Assembly (NCBI GenBank): GCA_002427845.1
Contig: DIYZ01000241.1
Coordinates: 1 to 20,101 of the forward strand
Direction of reading: 5' to 3'
Origin: Chloracidobacterium sp. UBA6041
GTDB taxonomy: Bacteria > Acidobacteriota > Blastocatellia > Pyrinomonadales > Pyrinomonadaceae
Length of the DNA: 20,101 nt
Position numbers and translations under genes: made by a program
Shown: positions 14,547 through 20,101 of the stretch, piece by piece
How the letters are laid out: the number at the start of each line of letters is the position of its first letter
How positions within the stretch are numbered: position 1 is the stretch's first letter
The notes under the pieces: model-generated
Told to the model about the DNA's origin: nothing
Databases searched by the model: none
What the model saw: the letters and a program-made list of their open reading frames with translations, nothing else

Positions 14547-14558
14547 GATGGAATTCTT

Positions 14559-14939
14559 ATGGCCATTGGCATAATCGAAGTCAATCATGTGAATGTGGTA
14601 GTGCCGAGATCTCTTGAGGAAACCACCAAGCACTTCTATGGCTCGGTACTGGGCCTGAAAGAAATACCGAAGCCGATAACATCGCAAGGTCGCGGCGGAG
14701 CCTGGTATCAGCTCGGCAGCGTCCAGCTTCACCTTTCGGTTAGAGCGGACGCTGGTGATGGCGAGGCAGGCAAGGGCCATGTTTGTTACACCGTTACTGA
14801 TGTTGGGTCTGCCGAAGAGCAATTGCGCGCTGCAGGTGTGGAGATTATTCCCGACGATCAGCCGATTGCCGGCAAGCCGCGGTTTTATGTGCGCGACCCT
14901 GGCGGAAATCTGATCGAACTTGCACAGGCCTCGAGCTAG
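14559..14939 (+). CDS. VOC/glyoxalase-fold protein (second)
   Basis: This 126-residue protein is a VOC-superfamily metalloenzyme candidate. Likely metal ligands are H10 (EVNHVNVVV), H58 (VQLHLSV), H74 (KGHVCYTV) and E120 (NLIELAQ), the spacing seen in glyoxalase I and fosfomycin-resistance-type proteins. The motif YVRDPGGNLIEL at 110-121 is the standard C-terminal strand. I chose ATG 14559; the frame is open 72 nt further upstream but reads into repeat-like DNA with no family similarity. GGGGATGGA lies just upstream. It is a distant paralogue of the preceding gene; substrate unknown. Confidence 0.88.
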   Translation: MAIGIIEVNHVNVVVPRSLEETTKHFYGSVLGLKEIPKPITSQGRGGAWYQLGSVQLHLSVRADAGDGEAGKGHVCYTVTDVGSAEEQLRAAGVEIIPDDQPIAGKPRFYVRDPGGNLIELAQASS

Positions 14940-14968
14940 AAGTATTCCCAGCGATGCGCCTTGCCGCC

Positions 14969-14998
14969 GCCCAGTGCGTAAAGGCTGGGCCTTTCGGT
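14969..14998 (+). terminator. Weak terminator-like hairpin after the second VOC gene
   Basis: GCCCAG (14969-14974) and CTGGGC (14985-14990) form a perfect 6-bp stem with a 10-nt loop, followed by CTTTCGGT. It lies 30 nt after the stop. The T-run is short, so it is a weak intrinsic terminator at best and the first of four successive hairpins. Confidence 0.45.
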
Positions 14999-15017
14999 CT
15001 AGCTTCCTAACTGCTTG

Positions 15018-15063
15018 TGAGGCTACGCCTCAGTGCCGATAAGAGGCGTAGCCTCAAGTTTTT
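15018..15063 (+). terminator. Strong 14-bp hairpin with T-run
   Basis: TGAGGCTACGCCTC (15018-15031) and GAGGCGTAGCCTCA (15043-15056) are a perfect 14-bp inverted repeat with an 11-nt loop, followed by AG and five T (15059-15063). It would end transcription coming from the VOC genes before aspS. Confidence 0.65.
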
Positions 15064-15076
15064 GGGGTGGGCGGTA

Positions 15077-15118
15077 CGGTAAGGCGAAGCCTTACCGCAC
15101 TGTTCTGCGGCAAGCCGC
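15077..15118. repeat. Two further perfect hairpins before aspS
   Basis: CGGTAAGGC-GAA-GCCTTACCG (15077-15097) has a 9-bp stem with a 3-nt loop. GCGGC-AA-GCCGC (15107-15118) has a 5-bp stem. Neither has a T-run. Together with the two preceding hairpins they look like REP-type palindromes laid end to end. Confidence 0.6.
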
Positions 15119-15144
15119 GGCGTTATGTCAGCATCGCAGCTCGC

Positions 15145-15175
15145 TTGAACCTTTTTAGGACTGTTTCGGTAGAAT
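15145..15175 (+). promoter_or_regulatory. Putative aspS promoter
   Basis: TTGAAC (15145-15150) and TAGAAT (15170-15175) resemble -35 and -10 boxes with a 19-nt spacer, slightly long. The expected transcription start, about 7 nt after the -10 box, falls on or next to the A of the aspS ATG at 15182. No Shine-Dalgarno lies between. Confidence 0.5.
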
Positions 15176-15181
15176 CAAAAC

Positions 15182-16996
15182 ATGCTCGACAACCTTGGTA
15201 ACTTACAGCGCACACATTCCTGCGGCACATTGCGCGTGCACGACGTCGGAACAACTGTCACGCTGATGGGCTGGGTATCGCGCCGGCGCGACTTTGGTGA
15301 ACTCACGTTCATCGACTTACGCGATCGCGACGGCATTACGCAGGTGGTTCTTAATTCCGAGGACGCGCCCGAAGCTCACGCGAAAGCAAAGGAGGTCCGC
15401 GGCGAATACGTCATCGCCGTCACCGGCGAAGTCACTTTGCGCGATGAGAGCCAACGAAACGCCAAGCTCGAGACCGGCGAGGTCGAAGTGCATGCACGCG
15501 AGTTGCTCATTCTCAACGATGCGCGCACGTTGCCTTTTCAACTCGAAAGTGCAACTACTGATGCACTCGCCAGCGAAGATCTGCGTTTGAAGTATCGCTA
15601 TCTCGATTTGCGCCGGCCGCAGCTCCAGGCAAACTTGCGTCTGCGTCACCGCGTGCTCCGCGAGATTCGCCGCTACATGGATGAGCAGGGCTTCACTGAA
15701 ATTGAGACTCCCATACTCATTAAGTCAACTCCCGAGGGCGCTCGTGATTACATCGTCCCTTCACGAGTCCAGCCGGGAAAATTCTTTGCTCTGCCGCAGT
15801 CGCCACAGTTGTTCAAACAGTTATGCATGATTGCGGGCATGGATAAATATTTTCAAATTGCCCGTTGTTTTCGCGATGAAGATCTGCGCGCGGACCGGCA
15901 ACCGGAGTTCACGCAACTGGACGTGGAAATGAGTTTTGCCACACTCGATCAGATCTATTCAGTGACGGAGGGGTTGTTTGCGCGCGTCTTCAAGTTGATT
16001 GGCGTCGAGTTGCCCTTGCCATTTCCGCGCTTCAGTTTTGCGGAGGCGATGCGGCGTTGGGGCTCTGATAAGCCGGATCTGCGAATTGAGGGCATGGAGT
16101 TGCAAGACCTTTCTGTGGAACTCCAGCAAACTAATTTCGCTCCGTATGTTTCAGCGCTTGCCGCTGGCGGTGAAGTGAAGGGCATCGTAGTGCGCGGCGG
16201 CGCGGGCTTATCGCGAAAAGCGCTGGATGACTTGCAGGAATTCGCCAAACGCTATGGCGTGACTGGCCTGGCCTGGATCAAGCTTGGCGATGAAACAACT
16301 TCATCACTATTGAAGGCACTCGGCGAAGAAAGCGTCGCACGCCTCGCCTCAACAGCCGGTGCGCAAGAGGGCGATGCCGTTTTGATTGTGGCGGGAAAGA
16401 CGAAGCCGGTCGCGGCTAGTCTGGGCGCATTGCGAAACGAAGTGGCGCGCCGGGAAAAATTGATACCGGCAAATGTGTATGCGCCATTGTGGGTGACCGA
16501 GTTTCCCATGTTCGAATATCACGAAGATGACGATCGCTATTACGCGATGCATCATCCCTTCACCTCGCCGTTGGATGAAGATTTGCCGCTGCTCGAACGG
16601 GCTGTCGAAGGCGGCGAAACCGAATTGCTGGGAAGATTACGCACCAAGGCCTACGACCCCGTCATTAATGGCGTTGAGTTGGCGAGCGGCTCGATTCGTA
16701 TCCACCGGCGCGACGTGCAGCGTATGGTCTTCAAAGCCCTGGGTATGACTACTGAGGAAGCGCGCTCGCGGTTTGGTTTCTTTCTTGATGCGTTGGAGTT
16801 TGGCACTCCGCCACACGGTGGCATTGCGCCTGGGATCGAACGGCTGTTGATGGTGTTGCTTTCCACAGAAAATATTCGCGACGTCATGGCTTTTCCCAAG
16901 ACAGCTTCCGCTACCGACCTGATGATCGACGCACCGGGTGAAGTTGATCCAAAGCAGTTGGAAGAACTGCATCTTAAGATCGTCGATAAGAAGTGA
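15182..16996 (+). CDS. aspS: Aspartyl-tRNA synthetase (bacterial type)
   Basis: AspRS charges tRNA-Asp with aspartate. This 604-residue protein has the bacterial layout: an OB-fold anticodon-binding domain (about 10-115), the class II core with RYLDLRRPQ at 139-147, and motif 2 FRDEDLRADRQPEFTQLD at 230-247. A bacterial GAD insertion domain follows (about 300-430), and motif 3 is GGIAPGIERLLMVLLS (546-561). The positions that help separate tRNA-Asp-specific from relaxed (Asp/Asn) enzymes read F38 (RRRDFG) and S90 (RDES), not the usual Leu/Lys or His/Gly, so specificity cannot be called. There is no Shine-Dalgarno and a -10 box sits just upstream, so the mRNA may be leaderless. The stop overlaps the JAMM gene by 4 bp. 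Confidence 0.97.
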   Translation: MLDNLGNLQRTHSCGTLRVHDVGTTVTLMGWVSRRRDFGELTFIDLRDRDGITQVVLNSEDAPEAHAKAKEVRGEYVIAVTGEVTLRDESQRNAKLETGEVEVHARELLILNDARTLPFQLESATTDALASEDLRLKYRYLDLRRPQLQANLRLRHRVLREIRRYMDEQGFTEIETPILIKSTPEGARDYIVPSRVQPGKFFALPQSPQLFKQLCMIAGMDKYFQIARCFRDEDLRADRQPEFTQLDVEMSFATLDQIYSVTEGLFARVFKLIGVELPLPFPRFSFAEAMRRWGSDKPDLRIEGMELQDLSVELQQTNFAPYVSALAAGGEVKGIVVRGGAGLSRKALDDLQEFAKRYGVTGLAWIKLGDETTSSLLKALGEESVARLASTAGAQEGDAVLIVAGKTKPVAASLGALRNEVARREKLIPANVYAPLWVTEFPMFEYHEDDDRYYAMHHPFTSPLDEDLPLLERAVEGGETELLGRLRTKAYDPVINGVELASGSIRIHRRDVQRMVFKALGMTTEEARSRFGFFLDALEFGTPPHGGIAPGIERLLMVLLSTENIRDVMAFPKTASATDLMIDAPGEVDPKQLEELHLKIVDKK

Positions 16997-17448
16997 AGTT
17001 GGCCGACCCATACGAGCATCTGATTGATTCGATGATTGTTCTCCAGCCGTCGCAGCTCACCGAAATCTTTGCTAACGCGCGCGACGCGGCCCCTGCGGAA
17101 TGTTGTGGACTAATCAGCGGTTCAGACGACGGCAAGGCGCTGAATATCTATCCGATGCGGAATGCCGCCGCAGACAAAATCGTTTCTTACGAAGCTGCGG
17201 TCGAGGATCTCTTCGCGGCCCAGCGTCAGATGCGCGAGCGCAACGAACAATTGCTTGCCATTTATCATTCTCACCCTCGTGCCTCTGAGCCCGCGCCTTC
17301 GGAGACCGATGTTCGGCTGGCCTACTACCCTCAAGCTGTTTATTTCATCATTGGTTTGGCTGGTCCGCAGCCAGTAATTCGCGCTTTTCGCATCTCGGAG
17401 CGCGACAAGAGTTGGGAACAGGTTGAGTATGCGATTGCGGACGAGTAA
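16993..17448 (+). CDS. JAMM/M67 family metallopeptidase (Mec/Rad25-like)
   Basis: This 151-residue protein has the complete JAMM zinc site: E36 (AECCGL), then H92-S-H94-P-x7-S103-x2-D106 (YHSHPRASEPAPSETDV). Bacterial members cut after a C-terminal di-glycine of ubiquitin-like or sulfur-carrier proteins, for example Mec+ acting on CysO. No ubiquitin-like, ThiS/MoaD-like or E1-like gene is in this window, so the substrate is unknown. The GTG at 16993 overlaps the aspS stop (GTGA), which suggests coupling; an internal ATG at 17032 gives a shorter 138-residue form that aligns better with short family members. Both keep the whole active site. The DUF4870-like gene follows 54 nt later. Confidence 0.9.
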   Translation: MKLADPYEHLIDSMIVLQPSQLTEIFANARDAAPAECCGLISGSDDGKALNIYPMRNAAADKIVSYEAAVEDLFAAQRQMRERNEQLLAIYHSHPRASEPAPSETDVRLAYYPQAVYFIIGLAGPQPVIRAFRISERDKSWEQVEYAIADE

Positions 17449-17502
17449 GCGGCCGAGTAATATTGAACCGAAGAAACCCAATTAACGTAGGAACTCCTGC
17501 AG

Positions 17503-18186
17503 ATGGAGACGAAGAGAAGCAAATACGACACGAACCCTCTCGATCCTGACTTCGTGAAGAACACCGAAGAAGTGTGGGGCGAGGGCGGCAGCGGGTCTGA
17601 TACGAAGGAAGTAAAAGGGGCTACGCGAGAAATTGGTTCCTCCGGCAACGAAAATGCTCGGAGCAACATTTACTCGGAAGCTCCGACCCGGCGCTACGAC
17701 AATGTCCCTTCGGAGTCACCTTACCCATCGGTTTTTGTTCCACCCACTTACTCGCCTCCTGCGCCTTATCAGCCACCGCCCGCACCATATCGTCATTTAG
17801 ATCAGAAGCTATCGACAAGGTCGGTCCCTGGTATCGGGTTGCCGGAAAAGTGGGCTGCGATGTTGCCTTACTGTCCCTGGTATATAGGCATCGTACCGGC
17901 ACTGCTGGTGCTGTTTCTCGTGCCCCGCAGCGAAGTAAAAGTTCGCTTTCATGCCGCGCAAGCACTCGCCTTACAAGTTGCCATTCTGGTGATTCACACG
18001 CTGTTCAGCGTGGTTGGATTGATAACGGGTAATACCGTAGGAGGAAGTCTCTTCAAGGTTGCTGCCATAGTATTCCTGATCATTTCGATGGTTCGCGTCT
18101 GGAAAGGTGAACCCCACCACCTCGCGCCCCTCGCTGAACCGACGGAGTGGTTTAACGAGCATATCGAGCCCCGCAATAAGTCGTAG
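17503..18186 (+). CDS. DUF4870/Tic20-like integral membrane protein with disordered N-terminus
   Basis: This 227-residue protein has a polar, Gly/Ser-rich N-terminus (1-70), then a Pro/Tyr-rich stretch (70-96: PPTYSPPAPYQPPPAPY) and a membrane domain. Three helices are likely at about 118-140 (MLPYCPWYIGIVPALLVLFLV), 152-174 and 184-200. The segment VPRSEVKVRFHAAQALALQ between helices one and two is the hallmark of the DUF4870-like family. No enzyme site is seen. TAGGA ten bases before the ATG is the only Shine-Dalgarno candidate. The function of the family is unknown. It may be in the aspS-JAMM transcript; the functional link is unclear. Confidence 0.85.
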   Translation: METKRSKYDTNPLDPDFVKNTEEVWGEGGSGSDTKEVKGATREIGSSGNENARSNIYSEAPTRRYDNVPSESPYPSVFVPPTYSPPAPYQPPPAPYRHLDQKLSTRSVPGIGLPEKWAAMLPYCPWYIGIVPALLVLFLVPRSEVKVRFHAAQALALQVAILVIHTLFSVVGLITGNTVGGSLFKVAAIVFLIISMVRVWKGEPHHLAPLAEPTEWFNEHIEPRNKS

Positions 18187-18589
18187 GGCCAATCTGGCAC
18201 TCACCTTGCAGTAAGAAACCGTGGAGGATTTGCCGGGAGCCATCTTGCAGAATCTTCGAACCGAAATCGTTCTAAAGGACGCAAATGATGTTGCGTTTTG
18301 GTTCAGCTTCAGCTTTCGATTCGCAACATTTTGGCAATCCAGTTTGGGCAAACGCCCACTTCCGTTAACTCATCAAACTCGAGCCAGGTCAATGGCTCTC
18401 TTCCCCAAACGGTATGAGTACGGTAGGAAAGATTTTTCCGGGGAGGATGAAGTGAAGTAAGTGGTGAAGTAAGTGTTAGAGCGGCAACCTCTCGAAGTTA
18501 GCCGCTCTTTCACTTTGGGGCGCTCAGGCACTTGGTTTAGGAAACAAGAGTTTCGATAGCGGTCGATAGTGTAGTTACGGAGGAAAACA
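18187..18589. other. 403-bp intergenic region with several hairpins, no convincing gene
   Basis: It holds ATGTTGCG (18288-18295) with CGCAACAT (18322-18329), GAGCCA-GGTCAA-TGGCTC (18381-18398), a 12-bp tandem duplication GTGAAGTAAGTG (18452-18463, 18464-18475) and a terminator-like hairpin at 18478-18508. TCGATAG occurs twice ten bases apart (18553-18559, 18563-18569), just before the M48 Shine-Dalgarno. A small RNA or structured leader ending near 18510 is possible. A GTG-started 79-codon frame on the plus strand has no coding look. Confidence 0.5.
18478..18512 (+). terminator. Terminator-like hairpin before the M48 gene
   Basis: AGAGCGGC (18478-18485) and GCCGCTCT (18501-18508) form a perfect 8-bp stem with a 15-nt loop, followed by TTCACTTT. 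The T-run is broken, so efficiency may be moderate. It would end transcripts from the DUF4870-like gene or from the structured gap. Confidence 0.55.
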
Positions 18590-20017
18590 ATGATTAGAAA
18601 AAATTACCCCAAGGTGCAGCGATTGATGGCGTGGTTAACAGTGTTCACACTCCTGGCAATGCCCGTCTCGGTTTTTACACAGACAAAGATTGCTTATCAC
18701 AGCAACAAATACAAACCGACTGACGATGTAAAAGTCGGCCGCCAGGCGGCAGCGGAAGTAGAGCAGCAGATGCCGATCCTGAATGATGTTGAGGCGACCA
18801 GCTACGTTTCTCGAGTTGGGCAACGGCTTGTCAGTGCAATACCTCCGGAGTTTCAACATCCGGAATTTAGTTACTATTTCAAGATCGTCAATGCGCGTGA
18901 CATCAACGCCTTCGCCCTGCCCGGTGGTCCAATGTATGTCAACCGCGGCATGATCGAAGCAGCGCGAAACGAAGGCGAGATGGCGGGCGTCATGGCCCAC
19001 GAGTTGAGCCACGTTGCGCTGCGCCACGGAACCGCGCAGGCATCGAAAGCTCAGAAGTATGGTTTGCTGGCCGGAATTCTCGGCATCGGCGGCCAGATTC
19101 TTGGCGGCCCGGCGGGCGCTGCCGCCCAGGTCGCCGGCCAGGGAGTCGGCGTCTACTTTCTGAAGTTTAGCCGTGAGTATGAAACGGAAGCAGATATTCT
19201 TGGGGCGCAGATAATGGCGCGCGCCGGTTACGATCCACACGATCTGGCAAGCATGTTTCAGACAATCGAACGGCAGAGCGGTGGCGGCGGCGGTGGATTT
19301 CTTAGCGACCACCCGAGTCCGGCAAATCGCTACGAGCGCATTAATCAGGAGGCGCAGTATTTACGCGTAGAAAATCCTGTTCGCGACACGCGCGACTTCG
19401 CCCGAATTCAGGAACGTTTGCGAGGCATGGGCCCCGCGCCTACAATGGCGGAAATTGCGCGCGGCGGCCAGCGCTATCCGACCAGCGAGAACACTGGAAA
19501 CTATCCCAACAATCCACCGCGCGGTAGCGTGTCCAATCCGTCGTCGCGCTATCAGAGCTATTCAGAGCTGGGCGGCATTGTGCGTGCGAGTGTGCCTAAC
19601 AACTGGCGTGAGCTGGGGGGCAGCAATTCTGTTTGGTTTGCGCCCGAAGGTGCGTATGGCCAGTATCAGAACCAGGCTGTTTTCACCCACGGTGTTAACT
19701 TGGGTATTGCCCAAACACAAAGCCGCAATCTGCAACAGGCTACCAATGAGCTTTTGAATAGTCTCGGTCAGGGAGGCGGAAACTTGCGCCAGCGCTCGGG
19801 CTATCAACGCACTACAGTTGCCGGACGCACGGGCTCGACCACGACTCTAAGTAACACCAACGAGGCGACAGGTCAGGCGGAAGTTGTAACTGTCATAACT
19901 ACGCAACTGCGCAATGGCGAGTTGTTCTACATGATTGCAGTTGCTCCCGAAAACGAATTCGGTAGTTATCAAAACGCGTTTCGCAACATTCTTCGTTCAC
20001 TCCAACTAAATGATTAG
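18590..20017 (+). CDS. Exported M48 family zinc metalloprotease with C-terminal extra domain
   Basis: This 475-residue protein is a secreted or periplasmic protease of the M48 group (BepA/YfgC-like). It starts with a signal peptide (LMAWLTVFTLLAMPVSVFT). The zinc site is HELSH at 137-141, and a third ligand comes from the ExEAD segment at 198-202 (SREYETEADILGAQIMARAGYDP). ALPGGPMYVNRGMIEAA (109-125) is the usual substrate-cleft motif. HPSPANRYERI (241-251) ends the protease domain. A low-complexity linker rich in Gly, Asn and Pro (290-320) leads to about 150 residues with SVPNNWRELGGSNSVWFAPEG at the start and YQNAFRNILRSLQL at the end, resembling a PsbP/Mog1-like fold. The strong GGAGGA, five bases before ATG 18590, fixes the start. 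Likely role: envelope protein quality control. Confidence 0.93.
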   Translation: MIRKNYPKVQRLMAWLTVFTLLAMPVSVFTQTKIAYHSNKYKPTDDVKVGRQAAAEVEQQMPILNDVEATSYVSRVGQRLVSAIPPEFQHPEFSYYFKIVNARDINAFALPGGPMYVNRGMIEAARNEGEMAGVMAHELSHVALRHGTAQASKAQKYGLLAGILGIGGQILGGPAGAAAQVAGQGVGVYFLKFSREYETEADILGAQIMARAGYDPHDLASMFQTIERQSGGGGGGFLSDHPSPANRYERINQEAQYLRVENPVRDTRDFARIQERLRGMGPAPTMAEIARGGQRYPTSENTGNYPNNPPRGSVSNPSSRYQSYSELGGIVRASVPNNWRELGGSNSVWFAPEGAYGQYQNQAVFTHGVNLGIAQTQSRNLQQATNELLNSLGQGGGNLRQRSGYQRTTVAGRTGSTTTLSNTNEATGQAEVVTVITTQLRNGELFYMIAVAPENEFGSYQNAFRNILRSLQLND

Positions 20018-20041
20018 TTCGTGAGAGCGTTGCATTTTCCG

Positions 20042-20070
20042 AGGCCCGCTTCCGAGCGGGCCTTTTTTTT
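20042..20070 (+). terminator. Intrinsic terminator after the M48 gene
   Basis: AGGCCCGCT (20042-20050) and AGCGGGCCT (20055-20063) form a perfect 9-bp stem with a TCCG tetraloop, running into eight T (20063-20070). This is the best terminator in the window and lies 24 nt after the stop codon. Confidence 0.93.
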
Positions 20071-20101
20071 AAGTAGTAAAGTAGTAAGTAGTAAGTAGTA
20101 A
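20071..20101. repeat. AAGTAGT tandem repeat running off the window
   Basis: Units of AAGTAGT (one with an extra A) repeat about four times directly after the terminator T-run and continue beyond the window edge. This resembles the tandem runs in other gaps but uses a different unit. The full length cannot be seen. Confidence 0.7.

Noticed and set aside
18221..18460. GTG-started frame of 79 codons before the M48 gene
   Set aside because: No Shine-Dalgarno and no motif; it contains two inverted repeats and ends in a tandem duplication, all typical of non-coding DNA.

Overview
This window looks like a piece of a bacterial chromosome, most probably from an Acidobacteriota lineage near Blastocatellia/Pyrinomonadaceae. 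That placement is an inference. It rests on the gene mix: an ECF sigma factor with a zinc-finger anti-sigma factor, two secreted DUF4097 proteins, a DUF4870-like membrane protein, an M48 protease with an extra C-terminal domain, and many self-complementary intergenic repeats. There is no rRNA or tRNA gene to confirm it.

Layout. (1) 131-3195, minus strand: a phage DNA-packaging pair, small then large terminase subunit, overlapping by 4 bp. It abuts, at about 3350, the surviving 3' third of comM (3356-3838), so the left end is a prophage or island junction, or possibly an assembly join. (2) 4085-7494, plus strand: ECF sigma factor, membrane anti-sigma factor with an HC2 zinc finger, then two exported DUF4097 proteins; probably an envelope-stress module. 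(3) 7702-9721: dcd, an aldo/keto reductase and dut, closely packed; dCTP deaminase and dUTPase are consecutive steps from dCTP to dUMP. A minus-strand putative lipoprotein gene (9839-10417) converges on it. (4) 10768-13408: gamma-class carbonic anhydrase, hisS, then an overlapping two-gene module (nucleotidyltransferase-fold protein plus a 56-residue basic protein) 3 nt behind hisS. (5) 13446-14939: a DinB-like protein and two VOC/glyoxalase-fold proteins. (6) 15182-18186: aspS, an overlapping JAMM/M67 metallopeptidase and a DUF4870-like membrane protein. (7) 18590-20017: an exported M48 metalloprotease closed by a textbook intrinsic terminator.

The most distinctive feature is the intergenic DNA. 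Most gaps over about 100 bp hold an inverted repeat or a self-complementary repeat array, largely unrelated in sequence from gap to gap. They include a 149-bp MITE-like element with 33-bp terminal inverted repeats (10517-10665), an array that supplies the stop codon of the second DUF4097 gene (7489-7652), a stem-loop filling the hisS leader (11278-11371), and a run of four hairpins before aspS (14969-15118). Other leads are the roughly 300-residue C-terminal extension of the large terminase, which may be a degenerate second nuclease fold, the hisS-linked nucleotidyltransferase/small-protein pair, and an aspS promoter placed so that the mRNA may be leaderless.
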